In this document: in pieces, positions 11,746 through 24,430 of the stretch
Numbering within the stretch: position 1 is the stretch's first letter
Layout: every line of letters starts with the position of its first letter
Program-made: the position numbers and the translations under genes
Notes under the pieces: generated by a model
The model's database searches: none
What the model saw: only the letters and a program-made list of their open reading frames with translations
Told to the model about the DNA's origin: nothing
From: Chiridota heheva
Lineage: Eukaryota > Echinodermata > Holothuroidea > Apodida > Chiridotidae
Assembly (NCBI GenBank): GCA_020152595.1
Contig: JAIGNY010002249.1
Location: 542,001 to 606,000 of the forward strand
Length of the DNA stretch: 64,000 nucleotides
Direction: 5' to 3'

Positions 11746-12949
11746 GAAGAAGACTTGAAGATCTGCATAGATTGTGATTTTCAAGTGTTATATATTAGAA
11801 TTTAATTTCTTGAGGTTTAATTGATGCCCTGAACTTTTCAACCATTTTGTATTTGAGAATTTTAGCTGTTATGTGTAGGGCCATAGAGAAGGGGATTATA
11901 AAGTTGATTGCAGCAAATCTTTATCTTTTGCACATTTCAGAAGTTAACTTGATCATACTGTAGCACTGCCCATTTTTCTGATAAAAATGCAAAGTAAATT
12001 GTATACAGATGTACATGTAAATGTATGGTTGTTTCTTCTTATATCTGAGAATGTGTGACTTAAATCATGGAAGTAGAAGCCACTTCCATGCTTAAATGCA
12101 CGCCAGCCACCAAATTTTGCAACTTTCACTGAGAAATAAAACCCGTAAATTATAAACTGTCTGGCAGGTGGTGGGAGGAAGTAATAAAATGTCTTCGTCT
12201 AAACAAGTAAATAATCCATTCATGACTTCCAGTCAGAGAAGTATTTCATATTTTTGCTCTTTACTTGATGTAACACAGCTTTGATTTCATACTCTATGAT
12301 TGTAATGAATTATTTTAGTAGTTTTTTTTATATATTTTTTGTTGTATTGTTTTGGGTTTATACAGGCAGTATGATTTATTGTGATTGAAGCTGATTGAAT
12401 TCATTCATCAGGAACTGCCACTAATCTTTGATGCTCTGTGAGTTCTCTTTTGTTCACTCTGATCACTGAGCAGCGCCTCTTGATTAGGAAAGGTGTGATA
12501 TGGCTACTCTGGTCAACTGAAGAATAAGGAAAGACAAAGGGAGCCCTCTCTGATACCAACCTGTGGTTTTATTGGGATTTTTAAGTAATGAGGAAAAGAA
12601 TGTAGATGCTTTTTCATTCTTGAAAGTTTGAGAGAAAGTCAAAATCATGTTGTATATGAAAATTAGCAGTGGTGATGTATTTATTTGATTTACATGTTGT
12701 GTGTGTGTGTGGAGGTAGGGGGTGAGGGGGTGTGTGTATAGATAGGGTGAGGGGCACATCAGTTAAGATATAAACAAAATTCTAGGGCCAAGGTATGAAA
12801 AAGATATATATTTTAAATAGTCATCACCATATTTTGCAGGCAGGGTGTTCTAAAGCTCAATGAAAATGAGACAAAATTTGCAAGATTATATAGGCAATCA
12901 TATTTGACAAAACACATTGCTTCTTATAAAATGTTGGCCCGACCCAGAG
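11746..12949. other. No gene seen
   Basis: AT-rich. Has a short (TG)n and G-rich tract at 12695-12760. The hairpin insertion at 12066 is listed separately. Confidence 0.6.
12066..12090. mobile_element. Ultra-short hairpin insertion with perfect 7-bp duplication
   Basis: CATGGAAGT, loop AGAAGCC, ACTTCCATG. CTTAAAT flanks it at 12059-12065 and again at 12091-12097. The stem shares only CATGGA with the other members. Confidence 0.65.
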
Positions 12950-13140
12950 GTGGAGTGCGACGATTTTCTATACTAAAGGGGTTGGGGTATGCAGCCCATT
13001 AATCCAAAATCACACCTGCAATATGACATTTGTTTCAGTACCTGCAGTATGAAATCATACAGTTTTGATACCTGTAATATGAAAGATTGTTTTGATACCT
13101 GCAATATGCATGAAAGTAGTTAATTTAATCAATATTTTGA
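12950..13140 (+). repeat. Dispersed repeat R-D with internal ~30-bp repeats
   Basis: TATGCAGCCCATTAATC is followed by four degenerate units carrying TACCTGCAGTATGAAA and TTTTGATACCTG. The complement lies at 45640-45860. Confidence 0.8.
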
Positions 13141-13166
13141 TAATTGTTGTTAACTTGGGCGGCTTT

Positions 13167-13629
<463 letters not shown>

Positions 13630-13879
13630 CCTCATATAAAATTGCCCTCTCCCCTCCTCTTCCTCCTCCCTTCCCCTTCCCTCCCCTTTCCCCTTCCCCT
13701 CTCCTTCCCTTCCCCAACATGATGTCTGTGAATTGTATAGATCTGAGAACAAATTTACATTCTGAGAGTCAAATCACAAAATGCCACTGACTGGTTGATG
13801 AATCTTTTTCAAGGAATTGCTTAGAGTGGAGGAAGGAGGGGGAGAGGGGGGGACATAACCATTGTTGGACTGAAATGAA

Positions 13880-14015
13880 GAGAAGTGCAGATCTCAGGCC
13901 TTTGTGGTCACCACAAAGGCCTTTTCTTCATATGCATATTTTGTAAGGCGCATTAGAATAAGTTATTTTGATAATGCGCCATATAAGTGTAATAAACTTA
14001 AACTTAAACCATCCA
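13880..14015 (+). repeat. Possible retroposon 3' tail with two hairpins
   Basis: AGGCCTTTGTGGT and its exact complement pair across one base (13896-13922). GGCGCATTA pairs with TAATGCGCC. Then comes ATATAAGTGTAATAAACTTAAACTTAAA. A stem, a GCGCC-ATATAAGTG block and a short tandem A-rich tail resemble the 3' ends of some LINE/SINE elements. No coding part is attached, so the call is tentative. Confidence 0.3.
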
Positions 14016-14618
14016 AGGTTTAGAGATAATCATCCCGACCTAAAATGATTGGGGTTATGGATCCCCTGTCCCTGTAGCATTGGAACTTGTTGATAGGGAT
14101 ATCTCCCATATCCATGGTTTGAAGTGCAGTTTACATAAGGGTCAATTTTATTGTGTTTAGTACAACCCTGCTGATAGTGACTCACAGAATAATACTCCCT
14201 AGTTGCCCCATGTTTGTTTTTTAAATAGCTGATATGAAAACAAACTTATCCTTAACCACAATTACCTGTGTAATAGCCTTTCTATTTGACAGAACTTGAC
14301 CCATCCAGGGTTGCCTTGCACTGTGGATGAACTTTGATTCATTTTAACTGTCCAATCACGGCCACTTGTTTCAGGACAATGGCTCAGAACCTAAGGGTCA
14401 TCTTTGGCCTGTTGAAATTGTCAAAACTTGGCAAAATGATATAGAAAGTTAATCAAGAGTGATTCAGCTTATGGATTTGTCCATCCATTAAAATATTGAT
14501 CTCCATAGTTAAAAATCTGAATGACAGAGATATTTAAAACGAGTTCTGTTCAACATATTCAAGAAAACAATTGTTCTGATGTCATCAACCATGTAACTCT
14601 TCATTTTTCCATTGTAAA
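14016..14618. other. No gene seen
   Basis: AT-rich sequence without recognisable coding or repeat structure. Confidence 0.5.
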
Positions 14619-14971
14619 TACCGTATTTTCTCTAATAAACGCCCCCCTCTAATAAATGCCCCCCCGTCATTTTTCATACTTTCAGGGTGTAACAACGTAC
14701 GTTTAACTTACCGAATGTAACTTGAAAAGGCTGTAAGTCAAACGTAACCAAGCAGAAAATATGCAAAGAGTATATTCCTTTAATAATCCATGCACAATAA
14801 CGCTAAAAACACAAAAATCGCTAGAAGAAACTAATACCATAGGCCTAAAAGGAATTGCCGTTCTTTTGTAAGTTACATTTTTTTCTTCATACTTTACCCT
14901 CAAATAAACGCCCCCTCCCCTTGTTTTCCAAATGCAACGCCCCGGGGGCGTATATTAGAGAAAATACGTTA
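14619..14971. mobile_element. MITE family 2 with TA flanks
   Basis: The left end reads CCGTATTTTCTCTAATAAAC then GCCCCC. The complement of the right end reads ACGTATTTTCTCTAATATAC then GCCCCC, giving imperfect inverted repeats of about 26 bp. Both ends abut TA, as expected for elements that duplicate a TA target such as Tc1/mariner relatives, though the superfamily is inferred only from that dinucleotide. AATAAACGCCCCC-like motifs recur inside each end. Non-coding. Confidence 0.8.
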
Positions 14972-15196
14972 CATAATTTCCAAATCCTGTACCCCAATAT
15001 TTTGATAGCAATTCACTGACATGCTAATGCGCCACATCATATTTGGTCATAAATTAAAAATCATTTAAATTTAATCAGCTCTAATTTGGAAAATTTGTTA
15101 ACATGATATGTGGCCTTTAATTCTTGTGAAGTATTATATTCTTTTTCAATTCAAGAATCTAATAGTTTATTCAGTTAATGATACACTGTAGGCTAA

Positions 15197-15501
15197 CAGT
15201 GTTCACGCTAAGGTGTGGTATTCCCGATATGATATTCCTGCTAAGAAATAATTAGAGGGGGGGGAGGGGAATTCATTTAATTTGTATAAAACGGCAAAAA
15301 ATACCAAATTAAATTTTTAAAAAGGTAAATTTTGGCATTTCCCAACCATAGTTTGGTATTTTTGGTGGTATTCCTCAGGTCTCTTTTGATAATTCTATTA
15401 TTTCTTCAAAAAGAATTCCCCCCCTTTTTTTTTAAATCCCACCAAAAAATAACAAAAGGGGGAAAAACCCTCCCAAATTTTGAACCTTAGTGTGAACACT
15501 G
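15197..15501. mobile_element. hAT-type MITE with 8-bp target-site duplication
   Basis: Left CAGTGTTCACGCTAAGGT; the complement of the right end is CAGTGTTCACACTAAGGT, 17 of 18 identical. The flanks TAGGCTAA (15189-15196) and TGGGCTAA (15502-15509) match at seven of eight positions. An 8-bp duplication and CAG...CTG termini are hallmarks of hAT transposons. The interior is A/T- and G-run-rich and encodes nothing. Confidence 0.85.
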
Positions 15502-15582
15502 TGGGCTAAGATACTGTGGGTTTTTTCCTCAAGAAAATTCCGTCAAGAGAACAATTGCTCCCAGTAACCCTCTACAATTCCT

Positions 15583-15596
15583 GTCGCCATGGCAAC
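15583..15596. promoter_or_regulatory. RFX X-box consensus match
   Basis: GTCGCCATGGCAAC fits the X-box GTYNCC-AT-RGYAAC at every position. RFX factors use it in ciliary gene promoters. It lies inside a larger perfect inverted repeat, TCGCCATGG-CAA-CCATGGCGA. No neighbouring exon was found, so function is unproven. Confidence 0.35.
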
Positions 15597-15604
15597 CATG
15601 GCGA

Positions 15605-17134
15605 TAAAAAAAACACTTGGCGAGTTTCTTTGAGTTATGTACTGGAAATATTTCGGTAGCATGAAATACCTACCCCAAATAAATTTACTGGTAATCCTAA
15701 TCATGAATTTTTACATCGTAACTTTGTTCCCTCCCCCCCCCCCCAAGCCCCTTGACGCCGATATAACATTTACGATATCTATCACTGATCAACAGTATAC
15801 AAACGGACGTATATTCCCATTAGCCCATGAGAGGTGCCTAAAACTACCAAAAAAAATGTGCTAGTTTCATTGGACATCGTTCAGAATATCCAGTTAAAGC
15901 ATTTGGAATGTTTGGGCGATTCCATTTATTTTGCTATGGAGCTTACCGTTTTTTCTAGCGATCTCTTTTATTTTCATGCAAATTTCCTTGGCATGTAAAA
16001 TTCCCTCCTATAAGTGTTGACTGAAATACAGATGAATTATGCGATTTTCCCTGTTTGTAAGCTGATATAATGATTCATCCTCAGGTTAGGTGAAGGATTT
16101 GTAAACATTTTTGGACTCGCTTCCTTCCTTATCTGTGTTTCTCATTGGCCGTAAGAGACACACCCATGAGCTATTAACCTGTCAATACTTCTTGAAAAAG
16201 AGAGAAGGGGTTTTTTCATTTAAAATTATAGTTTAAAACAGATTTTTGTATACTGTCGAGTAACTAAACAATTTTGGTGATCAAAATTTCTGAAATGAGG
16301 GAACATGGTTGCCAGTTTTTTCTGAGCTGGCAAGCAAAAAGCAGACGCAATTGTTGGGGGTTGGCTCCCTGTCCAGTTTTGTATGTATGCTTTTCAATTT
16401 TCCTCAGCTTTTAAATTTGTTTACATGATTGTGATATAAAAATGGATCATTCTTGGCAACAACCGGTCCATTAGCATAATGCTTCTACATTCATGCTATC
16501 GTGGCTTGAAACAGGTATACCATTAGACATTTCGTCAGTCGTTGTCGTCGTCGTGTACAAGGAGACTGCCTGAGACAGATAACCCCACACATTAAATTTT
16601 AACTTCCAGCACTTTAACCAGGGTACTTCCCTGCTTTAACGACATCCTTAAAGTTTATAAAAGGACATATGGTAGCCCTTACTTTCATGCTCTTTATAAA
16701 TCAAAAGTATGATCTCCATTAATAAATGTACGCCAACTTGTAAAAAGTTTTATTAGATTTTTTTTTTTTTTTTTGCAGACTTCACATCTGACCTTCTGTG
16801 TTACAGGTCATAGCAGTAATGTTGAAAAACTAAAATTTCAAAAAAACCTAAGGGAATTAAAAGGGAAATAATTCACCACTTTGGGGGTTAAAATGATGTA
16901 TTTATGGCTTCTGTAGATCATCCGCAACTCTTTAAGGTGTGGATTAAATGTAGCGCACATGTAACCTTTTGTCTTCAAGTGCTTTTTTACCAGGGGTGGA
17001 AACTTTGTGTAAAAAAATTGTTATGCATGCATGACTAAAGTAATGTATTTATGTGAAAAAAATCCCATGTGGCAATTAATACACCATCAAACCTTGCTTG
17101 GTGCACTTTGAACTTACAGAATATTCAGGTCTAT
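15605..17134. other. No gene seen
   Basis: Mixed AT-rich sequence with a C run near 15733 and a GTCGTCGTC stretch near 16545. Open frames are short and unrecognised. Confidence 0.6.
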
Positions 17135-17290
17135 TGAGTTTTCAAAATTCTATTTAATTTTCAAAATTCTATTTAAATTTCAGTTCTATTTAATTTTCAA
17201 TATTCCATTTAATTTCAAAAATTCCATTTCAATTTTCAAAATTCTAATCAATTTTTTAAAATTCTATTTAATTTTCAAAATTGATTTCAT
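17135..17290. repeat. Degenerate ~19-20-bp tandem repeat, about 8 copies
   Basis: TTCAAAATTCTATTTAATTT recurs with substitutions and small length changes. Confidence 0.85.
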
Positions 17291-18029
17291 TAAGTTAAAC
17301 ATATGTTCTCAAAGCACTCAAGAGTCAGTATTTACAGCCTGTATATTCTCATTTGGGAGAGCAGTTTCGGTGTAACGAGAAGATCTTCCACAGACGTATT
17401 CCACAATGCATCTATCCAAATTCAAATTTGATATACAATCATATGAGAATCGGACCAATTTAGAATTAGAAAACTTACCATATTTTCCCAATTTTTTACA
17501 GGAATTAAAATTATCAAATATCTCTTCTCATGCGTATTGAATTTTATCTTGAAATCTGAGAAAATTGGTGACTTCTTAATGTGGTGGTATTGTTTAGAAA
17601 CATTTTCCCCCCAAAAAAAATTAAAAGTTAGTTTGAGAATAATGTTTGTGACATTAATTAGTGGCATTGGAGTCAAACCATGCTTTTATATCATTGTTTT
17701 TCGTTAATAAGAGGAAGAAAGTTTAGATAATAAACACATAAAAGGACTGCATAATTTAAGAGAAACCTCAGTATGGGAGAAAATAAAGTTCCCCTAATTT
17801 GGGTGGAAAATAACTAGATTGTAATGTGCAGTTTATTAGAAAACCATGAAAAAAATTGTTGAAAATTAGCCTTTTAATTTCTTCTGACATTCAATTCAAA
17901 GTCTTCTGCCTTTTTTTAGCACCCCCCTCCCTCTCCTTATTCACAATAATGTACATACTACTGTATACAAGAGAGGTGTAGGAAACTAGAGATTTCACCT
18001 TCCTGGTTGCTAAGTATTAGCATAAAATT
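17291..18029. other. No gene seen
   Basis: AT-rich sequence. A minus-strand open frame at 17422-17676 has no recognisable domain. Confidence 0.5.
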
Positions 18030-18370
18030 GAAAAATGTGGTAAATTGAAAAATGTGGTAAATATTATATATTTTGGTAAAATTTCTCGAAAGTTGGCCAA
18101 ACTGTTGCCAAAACTGGCCAAAATTCTCTTAAACTGGCTAAAGTTTTCCCTAAATTGGCCAAAATTTCTCAAAATTGAAGAAACATTCCCTAAAAAGAAG
18201 GAAATTTAAGAAACTTTTAAGAAAATTGAAGGGAATTCTATAATTTACTGATTATCTGTAACCTACAGTATCTATAATGGAAACTTAATTTACCAGAGAA
18301 ATGTTTTCCATTCGTCCATGGGAATTTTTTGGGGTTTTGGCCCCCTGAGATGTGACCCTTCCTACACACC
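18030..18370. repeat. Dispersed repeat R-C, A-rich with internal subrepeats
   Basis: Runs of GGCCAAAATT and GAAATTT-like short units lead into a conserved tail with ACTTAATTTACCAG, TTGGGGTTTTGG and TGTGACCCTTCCT. Comparable tails lie near 35.5 and 39.4 kb, and the A-rich part recurs at many places. Confidence 0.65.
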
Positions 18371-18569
18371 TGGTATACAACTGTATAGCTGTATACACAG
18401 GTGCTTACTTTTTCAAAAGCTAAAAATATGTACCTTTTTTTGGCCATGCCCTTCCCATCATTATTGAAAAAGAGTTTTTCACTAATTAAAGCTTTCGGTT
18501 TAAAAATGCAGCAAACATTAAATATTTACACACTTGACATACATGCACATTTAAAAGTTATATGGGTAC

Positions 18570-18690
18570 CTCTAATTCCCCCCCCCCCCTTCTCCTTTCC
18601 CCCAATTCAAATTTCTTCTGCTGACAAAGACAGTCCCCCCCTTCTCCTTTCCCCCAATTCAAATTTCTTCTGCTGACAAAGACAGTATCT
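18570..18690. repeat. 52-bp tandem duplication
   Basis: TTCTCCTTTCCCCCAATTCA starts at 18590 and again at 18642. Both copies end GCTGACAAAGACAGT. Confidence 0.95.
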
Positions 18691-18847
18691 CTCTGTTTTG
18701 GAAGTTGTGTGCTTTTTTTTTGAAAATAGTCCGGACCTTCCAAGATCTATATCGTCCCTTCCTTTAAAAACTATGTGGTCAGTTATGAGCTGAACCAAAC
18801 AGCTTTATCTGTTGATACTGCTGTACATGATTAAGGTTTGAAAGAGG

Positions 18848-19320
18848 ACTCCTAAACACTACAGAATATCTCCTAAATACAACAGATTATCTCCTAAACA
18901 CCACAGATTATCTCCCAAATACGACAGATTATCTCCAAAATACGACAGATTATCTCCAAAATACGACAGATTATCTCCAAAATATGACAGATTATCTCCT
19001 AAATAGATAGATTATTTCCTGAACACTACAGATTATCTCCTAAATATGACAGATTATCTCCAAAATACGACAGATTATCTCCAAAATACGACAGATTATC
19101 TCCTAAATAGATAGATTATCTCCTAAATACTACAGATTATCCCAAAGTATGACAGATTATCTCCAAAATATAACAGATTATCTCCAAAATACGACAGATT
19201 ATTTCCTAAATACTACAGATTATTTCCAAAATACAACAGATTAGTCTCCAAAATACAACAGATTATCTCCTAAATACGACAGATTATCTCCAAAATACAA
19301 CAGATTATCTCCAAAATATA
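18848..19320. repeat. 21-bp tandem array, about 22 copies
   Basis: ACAGATTATCTCCAAAATAC plus one base is the commonest unit. Early units carry CTAAACAC or CTAAATAC instead of CAAAATAC. Confidence 0.95.
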
Positions 19321-20461
19321 ATGAATACAATGGAAGAATGTTACCAGCTCAGGATGTTAATTTTACACCCAGAGGTCAAATAAATATGTACTTAAAGTAA
19401 AAAAAAAAAGCATGTGACCTCATGACACCCTCAAACAGCGCAATGTATCAGACCATATGACACCCTGAAACAGCATATCAGTTAATAGATTAATTGCAAT
19501 CTTTATCCATTACTCCTCAAAGCGCATTCATCGATTTCAAATGAAATGCCGCAGAATAAGTGATAAGAAGGGTGACAGAAACTAAGTCATGTTTTAGCTT
19601 TTGTTTACTTTCTGTATATTTTTAGTAACCTTTTCTATGTACAGTTCATATTTATCAATATGTGACTTTAATGTTTTTTTTTTTTTTCTTTCAGTTTTGA
19701 GAATTGGGGATAGAGTACTTGTCAAACTGGATTTTACCGGCTGATGTGACATCCAGCATATCGTGAACTGTTCAACTTCAAAATTAAATATCTTCTGTAT
19801 GAAATACAGGTATGACAGTATTTTCTTCACAGTTCTCAGTGTCATAGGCACCAGAAGCGGGGGGGAGGCATGACCCCGTGGCATTTGGCCCCACCGAATT
19901 TACACAGGGTATATAGTATTCATTATGCCCCCCCCCCTGTTCCAACTTTTAAATCATTCCGGCGCCCCTGCTCTTAGTCTTGTTGGCCTTTCTTATACAT
20001 GGATCTTGCACTGCCACCTTGAGCACTGAATTAACTAATAGTGTTGTTGATAATGGCCATATATCGTGACAATGACCCTAATGCCGCGACATCAAGATTG
20101 GGCTCATTGACTCACAACAATATCGGAAGTACATAGCATTATTGATGCTATAAAAAAGGCCTAGGCCTACACTATTAAGTTATTACCATGTTAAGATACA
20201 CTAGAATTGCAAGTTTAGCAAAATGTCAACTAAAATTGCTGGAGAAAAAAATCAAAAGCTGAAAAAAGCAAAGAACTACCTCAAAAAACACAGCCCACTA
20301 AAAAACAAAAACAAAACCACAGGGCTGGTAATCTCCAGGTGTTGATCATCAAACCAGTCACACACAGATTTGCTGTAAATTCCTGGAGGTCTGACCACAA
20401 CTATCAACATTGCATTAGCTACCCCATGTATGCATGTGTAATGTGTACTGCACTGGCAACT
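19321..20461. other. No gene seen; possible MITE at 19845-19973
   Basis: At 19845-19973, CATAGGCACCAGAAGCG with a G run faces a C run with CCGGCGCCCCTG, giving weak inverted termini. The minus-strand frame at 19594-19884 has no recognisable domain. Confidence 0.4.
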
Positions 20462-20600
20462 GCTTATAATTTATTACTCTGGGGAGGGGAAGGGGGTAAT
20501 TTATTGATTGTATATTTTGATATATTTTGATATTTTTAAATAGTAAGTGGGTGTCTCAAGCATTTTGTCCAATAAATAGTAAGTGAGTGTCTCAAGTATT
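20462..20600 (+). repeat. Dispersed repeat R-G, copy 1
   Basis: TTTATTGATTGTATATTTTG, TTTTTAAATAGTAA and TGTCTCAAGTATTTTGTCCA. The last part is itself duplicated here. Copy 2 is at 22185-22280. Confidence 0.75.
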
Positions 20601-21177
20601 TTGTCCAATATTGTCTAAGACTGGAATGCGGAAATAAAAGTACAAGTTGCTGGATTTTTTGAGGGGCTCTTTTGATAATTTCTTGCTCTGTTTAATCTAT
20701 AGACAAAATATAAACTGTAAATATAAAATGAAATTTTTGTTTATGACGAAATAAAATTTTGATTCAACATACAAGATGACGAAAACAATATTTTGATAAA
20801 TTCAGAAGAATTTGTAAACATCTAATAAAACACAGGTTTGAAATGCAAAATATAATCTGTTATGTCCGTAGATTCGAATCGGGGAAGAAATGATAACAGA
20901 CTTTGAATCTCCCACTAGAGCATTGACTTGTACGTATCTTCAGAAAATGTGCAGGTATTGTTAAGGTAAAAGCTTAAGAATGGGTAGAGCAATCTACCAC
21001 AAATTAATATCAATTTAAGTATTCATAAGTCATGCTAAGTTTTGTTTGGCATTGTGAATTATTCAAATTGGTCGGCTCCTTTAGATAAAACGCACGCAAG
21101 ATTTGAAATTATTAGTTGGTTATTATGCTGCTGACAATCTACTCCCTTTTCGATTAGAATTCTGTCTCCAACAATTT
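20601..21177. other. No gene seen
   Basis: AT-rich unique sequence without recognisable features. Confidence 0.5.
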
Positions 21178-21480
21178 ATCTTAGAATGACGCTTTTGAAG
21201 AAAGAGCCCCTTGAAACACCGACGGGATGAAACTGACACTGTGATTTTCATCCGTTTCAAGGAAATTCCCTCAACAAGTTGACCATGTATTATGCAATCA
21301 TTTGACCATAAATTTTGTTATAATACGAAGTGGAGTAACGTGCAAATGAAATAGGAAACTTGAAACTTTTTAGTGACCGCATGTCAGTGTCACGTAATTG
21401 TTCATGCGATTACTAGAATGCCACAGGCACAGAAAACCAGGATGGAGTAGTGTTAAAGGGGCGGATTCTCTAATGGGTAG
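21178..21480 (-). repeat. Dispersed repeat R-F, copy 1
   Basis: The complement matches 30175-30500 in order, including TGGTCAAATGATTGC, AATACATGGTCAAC and AGTTTCATCCCGTC. It lacks the ~38-base segment with the hairpin found in the 30-kb copy. Confidence 0.85.
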
Positions 21481-22184
21481 AATGTGGCGTACTTCTGAAA
21501 TACATTTAACAATGTTAATAACAACCAAATAACTATTCAAAGTTTTATCATGTTTCAGATAGCACTATATTCTGAAAAACTAACACCCGTTTTAATTTAC
21601 CTGGCCACTGATAAGCAGAATTGTACTGTATACCTTGTCTTAATTGCACTCAAATTCTCCGATTACGTTTTAATACTTTTCAAGTGCTGCTCAAATTCTT
21701 AACAATTGCGAGAAACCCCCTCCCTGAAAAGAAATATGATAATTTTAATTTACAAGTTATCAATTCCTAATTAAGTTTAACAAACTTTGAAAAAGTTCGC
21801 TCATTTTTGTCTACCACTTCCGCATTCCATTTTCAGGCAATCATGGACAAAATTCTTTGAGACACTTAGTATTCAATTGTGTTTTCTATTAAATCTGCTG
21901 TCAAAATTGCTTCTTTATTTTTCGTATAAAATATATCTATTAGGTTATTGTAGACCATGGGAAATATTTATTTATAGATGACATTAAGAGCATGATTACA
22001 TCTCTTTGCCCTCCTCCCCACCGCCAAGCATCCCCTCCCCTCCTCCACACCGCCAAGCATCCCCTCTCCCACCCCTCCCATTCAATGTTGGCATATATAT
22101 AGTTGACTTAAACTACCGTTCATTCAAAAGAAGGTAATACAGAAAAATTATTGTCCAACATTGAAAGAGGCAGGGGAGGGGGCA
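21481..22184. other. No gene seen
   Basis: Includes a C-rich ~34-bp duplication around 22003-22085 with CACCGCCAAGCATCCCCTC in both halves. Confidence 0.5.
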
Positions 22185-22280
22185 GGGTGAGCGGGTGGGG
22201 GTATTTTATTGATTGCATATTTGGATATATTTCGATTTTTTAAATAGTTAATGAGTCTCAAGTATTTTGTCCAAGTTTGT
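22185..22280 (+). repeat. Dispersed repeat R-G, copy 2
   Basis: TTTATTGATTGCATATTTGG and GAGTCTCAAGTATTTTGTCC match 20.5 kb. Confidence 0.7.
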
Positions 22281-22967
22281 AGCTTCAAGCAGGTCTAAAA
22301 GGCGCGTGTCTGCCATGATATTTAAATAATTAGGTCTCTAGGATGCAAAAGCCTGGGGTGTGGTTTGTAGATGGCAAATACTCAAAAAGGCAGAGTTACA
22401 AAATAATTGATTATTCAAGATGATTATTGTTTCCAAAGGATAATATAAGATAAAGCAACTTATATCAAATCAAATAAACAACATCTGAATGCCTCAATAA
22501 AAAAAAAAATTAATGAGGAAAAATCAAGAAAAACATATTTCCAATGTCCACAGGGTTAGTGTGTACACAATATACTTTTGCAATGTACATTATAATACCT
22601 TGTTTAAACTGGGTGTCCCGACATTATCGATTGTCGCGACAATTGCTAGGCGATATATCGTCATGACTTTTCGACATTGTCAACACAGCCCTATTAACTA
22701 GTCCTTTTACTTTCATGCAATCAATGTATATTGGTTTGTATAGAAATCCATCTGGAACATATTTGTTCTACCAACAAACTTTTAGTAGGAATTACGTACC
22801 CTCTGTGATTACCTATGTGTTGCCACCTGTGAGACTAACCTGTATGACCATTACCTGTATGCAGTATGCATATACAGTAAGTGTATGGGACAGGGGTGCG
22901 AGGAGGGCTGCGTTCCCCAAAATGGGCGGCATATAGACAATTTTTTGGGCAAATTCTTGAAATTTGT
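22281..22967. other. No gene seen; perfect 14-bp palindrome at 22630
   Basis: ATTGTCGCGACAAT at 22630-22643 is a perfect palindrome. No recognisable coding sequence. Confidence 0.5.
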
Positions 22968-24430
22968 TAGTTCCCGATGTGGTCATGATGGCGTATGTGT
23001 CTGTGTGTGTGTGTGAGACGCTGAGCTTGTAAACACCTATATCTCAAGAACAGTACAGTAGATTTATGTGATATGTAATAAACAGATAGCAGATGGTCCG
23101 TAGATGTGCCCTATTGATTTTGGTGGTGATGTCTTGCATATTAATGAGTAGGCGGGGCTTCATGTAAAAATCTTTAAATGCTCATATTTTAACAACCACG
23201 TATCTGTTTTGTTTCATGTTTAGTACAGTTATGATGTTAGCTAGTGTGCACGTGTTCATGGCATAAAAACGTTAAATTCATCAATATGCATAGTGGGCGG
23301 GGCCTAATATGATTTTGCTGAAAAGAGCTTGTAAACACGGTATCTCAAGAATGGTAAGGTGGATTCATGTCATATGCGATACACAGATAACCCATGGTCC
23401 ATAGATATGCTCTATTTTTTTGGAAATGATTATGATGTTAGGTAGTGAGTACGTGTTTATGGTATAAAAATGTTGAAATTTATCAATATGTGTAGTGGGC
23501 GGGACTGAATATGATTTTGCTGAAAAAAGTTTAACACTGTATCTCATAACCTGCATTCATGTCATATTTGGTACACAGATAGCCCATGGTCTGTTTTGTT
23601 TCATATTTGGTACAGTTTTGATGTTAGCTAGGTCCTGTGCATGTTCTTGGTATAAAAACTTTGAATTTCATTAATATGCATAGGGGGCGGGACTTTATAT
23701 AATTTTGCTGAAAAGAACTTGTAAACACGATATCTTATGAATGGTACAGTGGATTCATATCACATTTGGTTCGCAGATAGCGCATGGTACATAGATATGC
23801 CCTATTGGTTTTGGTGGTGATGTCATGAGTATGTGGGGCTTAATGTTAAAGTCTTGAAATGCTCATATTTGAACAATCACAGGTCTGTTTTGTTTCATAA
23901 TGGCTATAATTATAATGTGTTAGCTAGTGTGTATGTGTTCATGATATGAAAATGTTGAATTTCATTAATATGCATAGTGTGCAGGGCTTAAAATGATTTT
24001 GCTGAAAAGATCTTATAATCACGATATGTAAAGAATGATAAACTGGATTCAAGTCATATGTAGTACACAGAAAGCACATGGTCTGTGGATGTGCCTGATG
24101 GGTTTTGGTGGTGATAACATGCATATTAATTAGTAGGCGGGGCAGACTGTAAATTTCTTTAATTATGATACATGAGCAACCCTAGGTCTATTTTGCATCA
24201 TACTTGCTATGATAATGTTGTTAATTATTGTGCACATGCTAGTGTTGTCCTTGGGTATGTCATTTGATTGATCTCCGTGTTGGTCGTGGCTTATTAATAA
24301 ATATCATGGAACAAATATTTCATGGTATGCAATGACATGAAACTTGATACAAAACTTGCAAATCAATCAGCATATGAAAACAAAGCATCAGAACCACAAA
24401 ACCTTTTGGTTCTGGTTCTGAAAATATCCA
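22968..24430 (+). repeat. Longest R-A repeat copy, about five ~300-bp units
   Basis: It begins GTTCCCGATGTGGTCATGAT and ends with AGAACCA, a short loop and TGGTTCT followed by GG. Unit landmarks TTGTAAACAC and ATATCTCAAGAA recur near 23030, 23328, 23535, 23710 and 24012, giving spacings of about 180-300. Each full unit has two blocks reading ATTAATATGCATAGTGGGCGG or CATATTAATGAGTAGGCGG. Non-coding. Confidence 0.9.
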
